Shown: piece after piece, positions 26,624-36,135 of the stretch | How positions within the stretch are numbered: the first letter of the stretch is position 1 | How the letters are laid out: each line of letters starts with the position of its first letter | From: QZKY01 sp942492925 | GTDB taxonomy: Bacteria > Pseudomonadota > Gammaproteobacteria > Burkholderiales > Burkholderiaceae_D | Length of the DNA stretch: 64,000 bases | Direction: 5' to 3' | NCBI GenBank assembly: GCA_942492925.1 | Contig: OW818641.1 | Location: forward strand, 1,612,001-1,676,000 | Notes under the pieces: model-generated | Database searches by the model: none | What the model saw: the letters and a program-made list of their open reading frames with translations, nothing else | Told to the model about the DNA's origin: nothing | Made by a program: the position numbers and the translations under genes

Positions 26624-26629
26624 ATTATA
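26624..26629 (-). promoter_or_regulatory. Probable -10 of the cold-shock gene, with long leader
   Basis: A perfect TATAAT on the minus strand, about 150 bp before the CDS; the -35 region is weak. The 26477-26616 leader is AT-rich and contains a small GAGCG...CGCTC hairpin-like element near 26510-26522. Confidence 0.55.
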
Positions 26630-26682
26630 CGCACAATTTGTCTTTTGTGCACACCTGCCGATCCGATGACACACCACGGGAT

Positions 26683-27474
26683 TTAACGCAAAGGTTGTTT
26701 TAATGGTAACGGCAATTCCGTTATGGTTTCGGGAATTTCCGACAGAATCATTAACTGTACCCGACGATTCCGCTGACGCCCTTCTTCGGTATCGTTCGTA
26801 TCCACGGGAAGCGTGGCGGCATGGGCAATCGCTTGCAGCCGGTTCTCGCCAACGCCGTTTTCGATAAAGAGTCGAATCACGCTGCTAGCGCGCACGGCCG
26901 ACAATTCCCAATTAGAGGGAAACGTCTGATTGAAAATCGGAACATTGTCTGTATGCCCTTCTACCTGAATCATGTGCGAATCATTTTTCAGTACGCGCGC
27001 GATGGCTTCCAAGGTTTTGATGGATTGCCCACTTAAAGCAGCATCTCCGGGCGCAAACAAAACGCTGGCATTGATTTCGACATTGATGCCGCGGGCATTT
27101 TGCATCACGCGGACTTTGCCTTCCTTGATGAGCGGCGCAAGCGACTTCAACAGGCTTTGCGCCATGTTGGTCATTTTCTCCTTCTCGCGCCGGATCGCTT
27201 CTTCATTAGGCTTTATGGTTTGATGCGCGATCGGACGTTGCGGCAACGGCTGAATGCCGCTCGTTTCCTGTTCAATCACTGTGGGTTTCGTCGCAGCCCC
27301 TTGCCCAAACGCCTGAACAAGGGAATTGGACATGATCCTGTATTTTTTCTCGTTGATGGACGACAAGGAATACATCACCACAAAAAACGCAAAGAGCAAG
27401 GTAATGAAATCGGCGTATGACACCATCCACCGTTCGTGGTTCTCGTGCTCTTCATCGTGTTTTTTGCGTCGCAT
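26683..27474 (-). CDS. motD: Flagellar motor protein MotD (second stator B subunit)
   Basis: A 263-residue stator protein. The single N-terminal helix carries the ion-binding aspartate in VSYADFITLLFAFFVVMYSLS, and the C-terminus holds an OmpA-like peptidoglycan-binding domain (VEGHTDNVPIF, NWELSAVRAS, RQRNRRVQ). It is closer in length and sequence to Pseudomonas MotD than to MotB, and a separate MotB exists at 44325. Its ATG overlaps the motC stop (TGATG). MotC, its partner, is out of frame at its 5' end, so this stator may not be active. Confidence 0.88.
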   Translation of the reverse strand: MRRKKHDEEHENHERWMVSYADFITLLFAFFVVMYSLSSINEKKYRIMSNSLVQAFGQGAATKPTVIEQETSGIQPLPQRPIAHQTIKPNEEAIRREKEKMTNMAQSLLKSLAPLIKEGKVRVMQNARGINVEINASVLFAPGDAALSGQSIKTLEAIARVLKNDSHMIQVEGHTDNVPIFNQTFPSNWELSAVRASSVIRLFIENGVGENRLQAIAHAATLPVDTNDTEEGRQRNRRVQLMILSEIPETITELPLPLKQPLR

Positions 27475-28213
27475 CAGCTCTTCCGATAAATCAGCATCCG
27501 TTCCTCAATCACGCGCGTACTTTCGCTGTGGGCGATGGCAACAAAGGTGTCCGTCAGCATTTCACGTTTTTGCACCTCCTTGCTCAGAAAAGCCTTCAGG
27601 CGTGCACCGATTGGGAGAAACACGAGATTGGCCAAGCCCACGCCGTAAATCGTCGCCACAAAGGCAACCGCAATCCCGGCGCCAAGCTTGCTGGGATCAG
27701 ACAAGTTTTCCATGACGTGAATCAGCCCCAGCACGGCACCGAGAATGCCGATCGTCGGTGCATAGCCACCCGCGGACTCCCACACGCGGACCGCCAGCCT
27801 TTCACGGGCTTCATACGCGGTAATTTCCTGATGCAAAAGTTCACGCATGATAGTCGGATCGACGCCGTCAATGACCAATCGCAAACCTTGCTGGACGAAG
27901 GGGTCACTCTCAACAGTCATGTAACGCTCCAAACTCAGAAACCCCTCTCGCCGAGCCGTTGTACTCCAGAATGCCATGTTGCGCGACAACTCAACATCGT
28001 CTTCCGGACTACCGAAAGCTGTGCCAATCATGCACACCCCTCGCCAGAAATTGGACAGGCCGCTCTGAAGCAATACGGCACCCATCGTGCCGACAACGAC
28101 AATTATGAACGCCGCCGGCTGGACCAGCGAACCGAGATGCCCCCCTCCAGCTTCTGACCAACTAAAATACCCCCGATGCCAAGCACCAGCCCAATTATGC
28201 TGCCCCAGTCCAT
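27474..28213 (-). pseudogene. motC: Flagellar motor protein MotC, frame interrupted at a G6 run
   Basis: Second MotA-type stator subunit. The true start is ATG 28213, overlapping the fliA end; that frame encodes MDWGSIIGLVLGIGGILVGQ then KLEGG, a classic MotC N-terminus. At the six-G run (28140-28145) the frame diverges and stops after 36 codons. One extra G would give KLEGGHLGSLVQPAAF and join it to the remaining open frame (about 220 residues to 27474), which has all later MotC helices and the GGYAPTIGILGAVLGLIHVM motif. The upstream open stretch to 28304 in that second frame is antisense-like junk inside fliA. Sequencing error, phase variation or real inactivation are all possible. Confidence 0.85.
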
Positions 28214-28926
28214 GCCTGCTCCTTAAGTTTCGCACGCATCCGCGCAATCGCCTGACTATGCAACTGACTGACGCGCGATTCCGATACGCCCATGATCGCG
28301 CCAATTTCCTTCAGGTTCATCTCCTGCTCGTAATAGAGACTCATCAATATCTTTTCCCGTTCCGGCAAATCTTCGATGGCCTGAATAACGGCTCTGCGAA
28401 ACCCGGCATTCAGCAGTGACTGTAGTGGATCATCGACCAAATCCACTGCATAACGATCCAGGAAATGCTCTCCATCCTCGCTCTCATGGAAATCTTCGTA
28501 ATAAATCAGCTGGTGACCACTCCCCTCCCCCAACATTTCCTGATAGGCGGCAAGCGGCACTTTCAATTGGACGGCCAATTCACTTTCAGTCGGCGCACGT
28601 CCCAAGCGTTGCTCGAGCTGACTCATTGCGACTTCGATCTTGCGCATATTCTGTCGAACGCTACGCGGAAGCCAGTCCGTATGGCGCAATTCATCAATCA
28701 TCGAACCGCGTATACGTTGCATGGCGTACGTTTCAAACTGCGCGCCATGCACTTCTTCATAGCGGCTAACCGCATCCAGCAAACCGATCATCCCGGCCTG
28801 GATCAGATCGTCAACTTCCACGCTGGCAGGAAGCCTCGCTTTCAACAAGTGTGCGATTTTTTTAACCAGCGGCGCATGCTCGGTTAAAAGATAGTTCCGG
28901 TTCGTTTTTCCGTGAACGTTATACAT
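28195..28926 (-). CDS. fliA: RNA polymerase sigma factor for flagellar operons (sigma-28)
   Basis: A 243-residue sigma-28. Region 2 (VEVDDLIQAGMIGLLDAVSRYE, FETYAMQRIRGSMIDELR) and region 4 (LPEREKILMSLYYEQEMNLKEIGAIMGVSESRVSQLHSQAI) are complete. It directs late flagellar and chemotaxis genes and is held by FlgM, which is not in this window. It lies between flhG and motC, whose start lies within its last codons. Confidence 0.96.
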   Translation of the reverse strand: MYNVHGKTNRNYLLTEHAPLVKKIAHLLKARLPASVEVDDLIQAGMIGLLDAVSRYEEVHGAQFETYAMQRIRGSMIDELRHTDWLPRSVRQNMRKIEVAMSQLEQRLGRAPTESELAVQLKVPLAAYQEMLGEGSGHQLIYYEDFHESEDGEHFLDRYAVDLVDDPLQSLLNAGFRRAVIQAIEDLPEREKILMSLYYEQEMNLKEIGAIMGVSESRVSQLHSQAIARMRAKLKEQAWTGAA

Positions 28927-28992
28927 GCTTCATGCCAAGAGGTGAGGGCTCCAATACAGCACAACCAATACTGCCAGCCAAATACCGCCGAC

Positions 28993-29820
28993 CTAATGGG
29001 GCATCATACCCAAGTTTTTCGAGGTTGCTTCCGAACATGAAAAATACCCTGCCAGACGACGAAATGCAATGGCAGCACCGGCGCGGGGAAAGACATCCAC
29101 CACCGTTTTTCCCAAACTGGTGGCCTTGCGCACATATTCATCAACTGGCACATGACCTATCGCGTTGAGCGAAACCGCCAGATAACGACTTGCCGCTTTG
29201 GCCATATTGGCGTAGACCACCTGCGTCCGCTCCTCACTCGCCCCTGTCATGAGCACGCCAAAAGTGCGTTTCCCGTCTCTGGAATTAATATGCTTGATGA
29301 TGGAATAGGCGGCCTTGATAGACTTCGCATTGTCCGTAACATGCACCACAACTTCACCATCCCAGAGGGGCGGGAGTGTGAAATCCTCCTCTTCACTGAG
29401 TTGCGCATCGATCAATATCACGTCATATTGCCCTGCCAACTTTTCAAAAACCGATTTTAATCGGGCCGCTTGATGACGGTGTCGCATCACGGCTCGGATG
29501 GAACCGCGCGCCAACGTTGTCATATCGAAACCTTGGGCGGCTTGCGCAATCGCGTGTTGCAATTCATACTCTTTTCGCGCCACATGCAACAGGGTCACTG
29601 CTTGCGAAATATCCAGATAGGAAGCGGTGCCACGCAAACCAACGGACGCATCCAGCAGCAGCACGGAACGACCTGCCTTGGCCAGCGAAGCGCCAAGATT
29701 CGCCAGCATCGCCACTTTTTCTTCCCGAGAAAGCGTCGAGATAAAGGTAAAAACGCGATGCCGGGAAGCGCTGACCATGCGGCGCAAGCCTTCAGCCTGA
29801 TCGTGCGAGGAGTTAACCAA
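28993..29820 (-). CDS. flhG: FlhG/FleN-type MinD-like flagellar number regulator, P-loop missing
   Basis: A 275-residue SIMIBI-class protein following flhF. The N-terminal HDQAEGLRRM matches the DQAxxLR motif by which FlhG activates the FlhF GTPase. The usual deviant Walker A (KGGVGKT) is replaced by ISTLSREEKVAMLANLG (about 27-43), so ATP binding is doubtful, while the following LLLDA strand and DVILIDAQ are kept. Translation starts at TTG 29820 (GAGG upstream), inside the flhF end (8 bp overlap). Likely controls flagellar number or placement with FlhF. Confidence 0.82.
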   Translation of the reverse strand: MVNSSHDQAEGLRRMVSASRHRVFTFISTLSREEKVAMLANLGASLAKAGRSVLLLDASVGLRGTASYLDISQAVTLLHVARKEYELQHAIAQAAQGFDMTTLARGSIRAVMRHRHQAARLKSVFEKLAGQYDVILIDAQLSEEEDFTLPPLWDGEVVVHVTDNAKSIKAAYSIIKHINSRDGKRTFGVLMTGASEERTQVVYANMAKAASRYLAVSLNAIGHVPVDEYVRKATSLGKTVVDVFPRAGAAIAFRRLAGYFSCSEATSKNLGMMPH

Positions 29821-31111
29821 GGATGACCTCGCGCAAGCTCTTGTCGTTCATTGAGCGTGACGTATTGGCAACCACCAAGGGTAATTCGTCGTCATGATAA
29901 CTGAATGGCGCGGTTTCCCGCTTCAGTCTGAAAGCACGATCAACCAGGTACTGCTTGTTGGCCAGATGCAGATCTTCTGGCACACGCTGTCCATTGGCAA
30001 CATAAAACATTTTAAGTTTTTGACGAATCACAACATCCAGCACATTGCCGACGGTTGCGGCTTCGTCCAGTTTGGTCATCACACATCCCGCCAAACCGTT
30101 TCCCTTGTAGGCCCGCACTACTTCGTTAAGCGTCTCGCCAGTGGACGTCGCGGACAAGCACAGCAAACGCTTGATCGGCACCCCCACTTCGGACAGCATC
30201 GCGACTTGCTCGGCCACCATCTTGTCGCGCTGACTGACGCCCACCGTGTCGATCAAAATCGTGTGTTTACCCTTCAATTCATCAAGCGCATTGCGCAAGT
30301 CACTTTCGTCTTTCACCGAATGCACCATCACGCCAAGAATCTTGCCGTATATGCGCAATTGCTCAAACCCGCCGATACGATAACCATCCGTCGTAATCAA
30401 AGCCAGACGATTCGCGCCATGTCGCATCACGCAACGCGCAGCCAGTTTGGCCGTTGTCGTGGTTTTCCCTACACCGGTCGGACCGACCAAAGCAAAAACG
30501 CCGCCGCGATCCAGCAACTCGTTTTCATCCTGCATAGTCATGAGGTTGCGCGCCAAAATGGCTTTGATCCATTTCATCGCGCCCTTCGGCTTTTCCGATT
30601 CCGGGAGATTTTCCGTCAGGTAGCGAGAAAGCGTAGCGCTAAATCCTGCAGCCAGCATTTCGCGCATGACCTCCGCTTTCATCGGATCGCGCTGATGTTG
30701 TGCTGTCCATGAAAGTTCCGTCAATTGGGTTTCCAGCATGCCGCGCATGGAGCGAATTTCATGCATCATCTCGATGGCCTCTCTGTCTTGAGACGGCTTT
30801 TGCGCTTGTGTCTGCGCTATAGGTCGAGATGATGTGCGCGTTTCCTGCATGCGCGGTGCGTCGTGAAAACGGCTAGGCTCTGTTTGATTCCGATTTCTCG
30901 ATGTCAAGGCTGCCAGAGCATGAGCCGACAAGGCTTCTTGCTCGACGACCGGTTGAACCAGTGAGGACATGTCCTCGGGTGCAAGCGCAAGAACCTCGAC
31001 ACCGCCGTTCACGGCGCGATTGGAAAGAATCACGGCGTCTTGACCAAGCGCGTCCCGCACTTTGGCCATAGCCTCACGAGATGAGTTTGCAAAGAATTTT
31101 TTCACGTTCAT
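29813..31111 (-). CDS. flhF: Flagellar biosynthesis GTPase FlhF
   Basis: A 432-residue SRP-family GTPase that sets the site of flagellar assembly. The N-terminal B domain (MNVKKFFANSSREAMAKVRDALG) and a long linker with Gln/Arg-rich sequence precede the NG domain: G1 GPTGVGKTTTTAKLAAR, the DTVGVSQRDKM G3 and TKLDEAATVG G4 are all intact. Its ATG overlaps the flhA stop by 4 bp (ATGA), and flhG follows with overlap, so the three are translationally coupled. Confidence 0.96.
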   Translation of the reverse strand: MNVKKFFANSSREAMAKVRDALGQDAVILSNRAVNGGVEVLALAPEDMSSLVQPVVEQEALSAHALAALTSRNRNQTEPSRFHDAPRMQETRTSSRPIAQTQAQKPSQDREAIEMMHEIRSMRGMLETQLTELSWTAQHQRDPMKAEVMREMLAAGFSATLSRYLTENLPESEKPKGAMKWIKAILARNLMTMQDENELLDRGGVFALVGPTGVGKTTTTAKLAARCVMRHGANRLALITTDGYRIGGFEQLRIYGKILGVMVHSVKDESDLRNALDELKGKHTILIDTVGVSQRDKMVAEQVAMLSEVGVPIKRLLCLSATSTGETLNEVVRAYKGNGLAGCVMTKLDEAATVGNVLDVVIRQKLKMFYVANGQRVPEDLHLANKQYLVDRAFRLKRETAPFSYHDDELPLVVANTSRSMNDKSLREVILG

Positions 31112-33186
31112 ACATGACCTCCAACCAGGCTGGTGACTTTAATTGTTTTGGAATCGGGTAATTCAGCGTGCGAGAGCACTTTCAATTGCGGCAAGGCACG
31201 ACGCAGAAAACGGGAAAGCAAAGCGCGAAGCGGTCCTGGCACGAGCAACACCGGCGTATAACCCATTTGCTCTTGCTGGCGTGCGGCTTGCGCTGCTTGC
31301 GTGGTAAGCGTATCGGCCAAGCCTGGCTCGATACCGGCGCTTTCGCCACCGGTTGTCTGCAGGGCCTGCATCAGCAACCGCTCCAGACGATTGTCCAGCG
31401 TCATGACTTGCAATTCGTTCGATGACGGGAATATCTGCTGGACGATGGCACGACCCAGCGCGACACGAACGACAGACGTCAACTCGGTGGGGTCTTGCGT
31501 ATGCGTCGCATGTTCGGCAATGGTCTCGATAATGGTGCGCATGTCGCGGATGTGTACGCCCTCAGTTAAAAGATTCTGTAAAACCTTTTGTAATGTCGAG
31601 AGCGAAATCATCTTCGGAATCAGATCTTCGACCAACTTGGGCGAATCCTTGGTCAAATGATCCAGCAATTTCTGCAAATCCTGGCGCCCAAGCAGTTCCG
31701 CTGCGTGCGAAGTAATCAGATGGTTAAGATGCGTCGCAACAACCGTCCCCGCATCCACCACGGTGTATCCCATCGATTGGGCCTGATCCCGCAAAGTCGC
31801 ATCAATCCATGTCGCAGGCAAACCGAAAGCCGGGTCCTTGGTCTGCGTGCCCGGCAAGGTGCCCTTCACCATGCCCGGATTGATCGCCAGAAATTGGCCG
31901 GTATGGGCATCGCCGCTGCCGATTTCTACACCTTTGAGCATGATGCGATAGGCAGAAGGGCGAAGTTCCAGGTTATCTCGGATATGGACAGGCGGCGCAA
32001 GGAAGCCGACCTCTTGGGCAAACTTTTTACGAATGCCCTTGATCCGCTTGAGTAACTCACCACCTTGCGACTGATCGACCAAAGGAATCAGGCGATAGCC
32101 CACCTCAAGACCCAGCGGATCGACCGGCACAATATCTTGCCAGGTTGCCTCCTCGACCTCTGGTGACGTCACTTGCGCGGCCGGTTCCGGCTTGGCTTCC
32201 GGTTCAGGCTCTCGATTAGCCATCAGATAGGCCGCGCCCCCCAACACACCCGAGAGCATCAGGAAAGCGACATGCGGCATGCCGGGAATCAAACCCATGC
32301 CGCCGACAATCCCGGAAGTGATGTACATAACTTTAGGATTGGCGAACAATTGCCCAATCAACTGACCGCCAATGTCCTGATCGCTGGCAACCCGGGAAAC
32401 CACCACACCGGCGGCAGTCGAAATGATCAGGCCAGGGATTTGTGCGACCAGGCCATCGCCGATCGCCAGCAAAGTATAGTTTTTGATCGCAGTCGAAAAA
32501 TCCAGATTGTGCTGCACCATCCCGACAATCAATCCCCCCACAATATTGACGACGATAACAATGATGCCGGCAATCGCATCGCCGCGAACATATTTACTTG
32601 CACCATCCATCGCACCATAGAATTCCGCTTCTTGCGCCACATTTTGGCGTCGCGTACGCGCTTCCTGCTCACCGATCAAGCCCGCATTCAAGTCTGCATC
32701 AATTGCCATTTGCTTGCCAGGCATCGCGTCCAACGCAAAACGCGCACCGACTTCTGCAATCCGGCCTGCGCCTTTTGTCACCACAACGAAGTTAATGATC
32801 GTCAGAATCACGAACACAACGATACCGACGGTGTAATTTCCACCGATCAAAAAGTGTCCGAATGCCTCAATGACCTTGCCAGCAGCATCCGGTCCGGTAT
32901 GCCCTTCCGTAAGTACCACACGCGTCGAAGCGACGTTCAACGAGAGACGCAACATGGTGCTGACCAGCAAAACGGTCGGGAAGGACATGAAGTCAAGCAG
33001 CCTGACGGTATACAAACTCGTCAGCAGAACGATGATCGCCAGCGAAATATTGAAGCTAAACAAAATGTCGAGCGCAAATGCCGGTAAAGGCAAGACCATC
33101 ATCGCCAACATCATGATGATGATCATCGGTGCCGCAAACGCCCGAACATTTTGGGCAGAAAGCCATGCTGGCAGACGCACGTTCAT
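31108..33186 (-). CDS. flhA: Flagellar export apparatus protein FlhA
   Basis: A 692-residue core component of the flagellar type III export gate. About eight transmembrane helices occupy the first 320 residues, including the FHIPEP signature region RIAEVGARFALDAMPGKQMAIDADL. The C-terminal cytoplasmic domain (about 350-692) forms the nonameric ring that docks substrates. Start ATG overlaps the flhB stop by one base (TAATG), so translation is coupled. Confidence 0.97.
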   Translation of the reverse strand: MNVRLPAWLSAQNVRAFAAPMIIIMMLAMMVLPLPAFALDILFSFNISLAIIVLLTSLYTVRLLDFMSFPTVLLVSTMLRLSLNVASTRVVLTEGHTGPDAAGKVIEAFGHFLIGGNYTVGIVVFVILTIINFVVVTKGAGRIAEVGARFALDAMPGKQMAIDADLNAGLIGEQEARTRRQNVAQEAEFYGAMDGASKYVRGDAIAGIIVIVVNIVGGLIVGMVQHNLDFSTAIKNYTLLAIGDGLVAQIPGLIISTAAGVVVSRVASDQDIGGQLIGQLFANPKVMYITSGIVGGMGLIPGMPHVAFLMLSGVLGGAAYLMANREPEPEAKPEPAAQVTSPEVEEATWQDIVPVDPLGLEVGYRLIPLVDQSQGGELLKRIKGIRKKFAQEVGFLAPPVHIRDNLELRPSAYRIMLKGVEIGSGDAHTGQFLAINPGMVKGTLPGTQTKDPAFGLPATWIDATLRDQAQSMGYTVVDAGTVVATHLNHLITSHAAELLGRQDLQKLLDHLTKDSPKLVEDLIPKMISLSTLQKVLQNLLTEGVHIRDMRTIIETIAEHATHTQDPTELTSVVRVALGRAIVQQIFPSSNELQVMTLDNRLERLLMQALQTTGGESAGIEPGLADTLTTQAAQAARQQEQMGYTPVLLVPGPLRALLSRFLRRALPQLKVLSHAELPDSKTIKVTSLVGGHV

Positions 33187-34355
33187 TACATTACTCCTTG
33201 TGCCACCGCGGCCCTAGCCGCATCGTTGAGAGGGTCAAGCCCCAAAGGAACTGGAATATGGGTGGGCTCTTGCGGACGGAAGCCGCCATGCGTCTTGAAA
33301 GCCCGCAACTGAAAAACATAAGCGAGCACTTCAGCAACTGCAAGATAGAGTGTGTTGGGAATCTCTCGGTCGAGATCCACATGTTTATGCAACGCACGCG
33401 CCAATGCCGGGGCCTCCAGCAAGGGCACGTCATTATCTTTTGCAATTTGACGGATTTTTGCCGCGATCTCGCCCATGCCCTTGGCCACCACTTTGGGTGC
33501 CCGCATCGCGCCATCTTCGTATTTGATGGCAACGGCAAAGTGCGTCGGGTTCGTTACCACCACGTCGGCAGTCGGCACTTGCGTCATCATGCGACGGCGG
33601 GCCATTTCGCGTTGCTGCGCACGAATCTTGGCCTTAATTTCCGGATTACCTTCAGACTCTTTGGCCTCCTGCCGCACTTCTTCGCGCGTCATCTTCAACT
33701 TGTGCGCGTATTGCCACATCTGATAAGGTGCATCGATACAAGCAATCACCGCCAACACGCTGACGATGGACATGAAGCCCACTAAAAGCAGGTGGCCAAC
33801 ATGACCAATCCCGACCTTCACCGGCTCGACACCCAATCCCACCATCGCATCCAGTTGCTTGGTAATCACCATCCAGGAAACGACACCGATTAATCCCGCC
33901 TTGGCGATTGCTTTGCCAAGCTCCACGAGCGAACGCGTAGAAAACATGTTGGAAAAACCTGAGATCGGGTTCAGCTTGCCAAAGTTGGGTTGAAGGGCCT
34001 GAGTGCTGAAAAGCCAGCCGCCAATCAGAAGAGGGGAAGCCAAGGCGGTGATCAGCAGCAGCAACGCTAAAGGTGAAAACGCAACCAGCACATCAAACAC
34101 GTGAACAGAAAATCGCGCCAACAAGAGATCCGTATCGAAGGCCTGGGCCCGCTCAAAAGACATGCTGGCAGAAAGCATACGCGTCAACTGACGCACCAAT
34201 CCATCGCCAAGCACCCACATCCCCCCTCCAGCGGCGAGCAGAATCGTACACGTCGCCAATTCCTTCGAACGGGGGACGTTGCCTTCTTCTCTCGCCTTTT
34301 CCAGTCGCCTGGGCGAGGCTGATTCGGTTTTTTCGAGATCGCTTTCTTCGGCCAT
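33186..34355 (-). CDS. flhB: Flagellar export switch protein FlhB
   Basis: A 389-residue export-gate protein with four transmembrane helices and a cytoplasmic domain carrying the self-cleaving NPTH site (VVTNPTHFAVAIKY, near residue 264). Cleavage switches export from rod/hook to filament substrates. The N-terminus (EESDLEKTESASPRRLEKAREEGNVPRSKEL) is canonical. It heads the flhB-flhA-flhF-flhG-fliA operon. Upstream is a 528 bp gap that must hold its promoter. Confidence 0.97.
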   Translation of the reverse strand: MAEESDLEKTESASPRRLEKAREEGNVPRSKELATCTILLAAGGGMWVLGDGLVRQLTRMLSASMSFERAQAFDTDLLLARFSVHVFDVLVAFSPLALLLLITALASPLLIGGWLFSTQALQPNFGKLNPISGFSNMFSTRSLVELGKAIAKAGLIGVVSWMVITKQLDAMVGLGVEPVKVGIGHVGHLLLVGFMSIVSVLAVIACIDAPYQMWQYAHKLKMTREEVRQEAKESEGNPEIKAKIRAQQREMARRRMMTQVPTADVVVTNPTHFAVAIKYEDGAMRAPKVVAKGMGEIAAKIRQIAKDNDVPLLEAPALARALHKHVDLDREIPNTLYLAVAEVLAYVFQLRAFKTHGGFRPQEPTHIPVPLGLDPLNDAARAAVAQGVM

Positions 34356-34883
34356 GGCCGGCTCCTGCTCTACAGGCTGCGCCCATGACGCAACCTTTCC
34401 AATACGGGTTAGTGGCCATTATTGGCCAGAAAGAGAAGCGCGTATCGTGAGAACAGGGATGGAAATATCCCGCTAATTGAGTGGTTTGCAATCTATAAAA
34501 CATCTGCACGCTTTCGCGTTAAGTGAACATGTACCGTCCAGACTATTTGCGAGTGATTCGGCAGAAAAACTGCGCCCAGAATTCAACGTCCGTGCCGCTT
34601 TTCGGCCTATTTTCATGGCACAATTGCATCGATTAACGCGGCTCGCTCACCTCTGATCGAACGCGTCGCTCCGATAACCATGAGATGTGCGAAAAATGAA
34701 CAAGTTTGGCCGAAACGGTCCATGCCCCGGCGTCAAGCTGGACACGGTGTGTTTATTTGTTGCCGACACCAACGGATCTCGTTCCAGGACAGACCGTCGT
34801 CGTCCGCGCGACGCATAATCGCATTTATCCTTGGTTCACGATAACCGGGTTTGAGTAGCGGTGAAGAACGTGGACGAACAACT
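34356..34883. other. 528 bp region upstream of flhB
   Basis: No coding region can be supported; short open frames here lack codon bias and ribosome-binding sites. A GGCCATTATTGGCC palindrome lies at about 34412-34425. The class II promoter of flhB is expected here, but no confident sigma or FlhDC box was identified by eye. Confidence 0.5.
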
Positions 34884-36098
34884 TTAATCTGTGAAGTTTT
34901 GCGTCCAAGCGAGCGCTGCCATATGCGCTTCATTGACTTCCGATGGCTTCAACGATAAACCGTCGCCCAACGCACCGGAAAGCCCGTTTTTCAGCTCGCA
35001 CGATTCCGCCAAGGCTAAGTAAGGGCCATATTTTCCCTCACGTGACAGGAGGGCTGTTGTCACCGCCTCGGGGAGTGAAATATGCTTGAGCGCCTCATCC
35101 ATCGACACGCCCAGCAAACGGTCCAGAACGGAAAACATCCCGGTAACAAATAAATTTTCAGCGTCGCTCTTGGCGAGCTTGCTGATGCCCAACAACTCCG
35201 TCAGACGACCACGAATAATGGCTGTCTGCATCAGGATAACTGCGTGCTCGCTGGTGCTAGAACTGGCCAGCAAAAGCGAGAGCCAACGATAAAGCGGCGA
35301 ATAGCCAATCAGGCTAACAGCATGCCGAAGCGATTTGATCTCTACGGCCAGTCCAAAACCCGCAGAGTTGATATAACGCAGGAGCTTGTACGACAGCGCG
35401 GCGTCTCTTCTCAGAATGGTTTCGATGTCATGCATATCGCCGTTTTTTCTAACCAAATCCATCAATTGAAGCGTCATGGCTTGCGAAGGATTCAACGGCC
35501 TACCCGATCCGTTGGAACGCGGCGTCAAATGCAATTTGCCGACAAATGCGTCTAGCCCCAGCGCCGAACAGGCATCATATTCCTGCCAGCTACCAACCTG
35601 TCTGGCGACCATTCGAACCGAAGGCGAATCCTTGAGTGCCGCATAGGTCTTGGCGAGCTTGGAGACATCCATCTCCCCGCAACGTACTTCAATGTGTGTC
35701 ACCAGGGACATCAGCTCCCCGTTGGGCGACATGGGGTTGGCATTCCTCAATAAAACGCCGAATCCCCTGGAACGTGCAACTCTAACCGCATCCAGATCAT
35801 CGGCATTGAGTATATCCCCCCGATTGAGTATCAATACCGTATTTTGGGGAGGAAGTTCTAGGACGAAGGGACTGTACAAAAGACCTGGCTTGGCCTCCAG
35901 GAACAAGTTGTTTTTCCCCATCGCCCAGCCCGCTTCAGGATTGTTCAAGTGTTTGCCGACAAACGCAAAAAGGGAAAGCAGGTCAATATTGCTGATGCCA
36001 GAATCAATGCCCGTTCTTTGCCATGTCAACTCATAACCTACAACCTGCTGCCTAGGATCCAGCAACGGCTCGCGAATAACAAAATTCTGATTTTTCAT
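34884..36098 (-). CDS. EAL-HDOD (YuxH-like) signalling protein
   Basis: A 404-residue protein. The N-terminal half has the form of an EAL domain but the EAL triad reads GYELTW, and other catalytic acids are not evident, so c-di-GMP hydrolysis is unlikely. The C-terminal half is an HDOD domain (LRRDAALSYKLLRYINSAGFGL, IKSLRHAVSLIGYSPLYRWLSLLL). Such proteins are regulatory, often in c-di-GMP and motility circuits. It sits directly downstream of cheZ on the same strand, with a 37 bp gap, and upstream of flhB. Confidence 0.87.
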   Translation of the reverse strand: MKNQNFVIREPLLDPRQQVVGYELTWQRTGIDSGISNIDLLSLFAFVGKHLNNPEAGWAMGKNNLFLEAKPGLLYSPFVLELPPQNTVLILNRGDILNADDLDAVRVARSRGFGVLLRNANPMSPNGELMSLVTHIEVRCGEMDVSKLAKTYAALKDSPSVRMVARQVGSWQEYDACSALGLDAFVGKLHLTPRSNGSGRPLNPSQAMTLQLMDLVRKNGDMHDIETILRRDAALSYKLLRYINSAGFGLAVEIKSLRHAVSLIGYSPLYRWLSLLLASSSTSEHAVILMQTAIIRGRLTELLGISKLAKSDAENLFVTGMFSVLDRLLGVSMDEALKHISLPEAVTTALLSREGKYGPYLALAESCELKNGLSGALGDGLSLKPSEVNEAHMAALAWTQNFTD

Positions 36099-36135
36099 AA
36101 TCTGCCAAATGTTCGCCGATGCGCATTTCCTGTCG

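Noticed and set aside
28214..28304. N-terminal extension of the motC second frame into fliA
   Set aside because: Its translation (Arg/Trp/Cys-rich) is an out-of-frame reading of fliA; the real MotC start is ATG 28213 in the other frame.
34733..34933. 66-codon minus-strand frame between the EAL-HDOD gene and flhB
   Set aside because: Overlaps the end of the EAL-HDOD gene, lacks a ribosome-binding site and shows no homology pattern.
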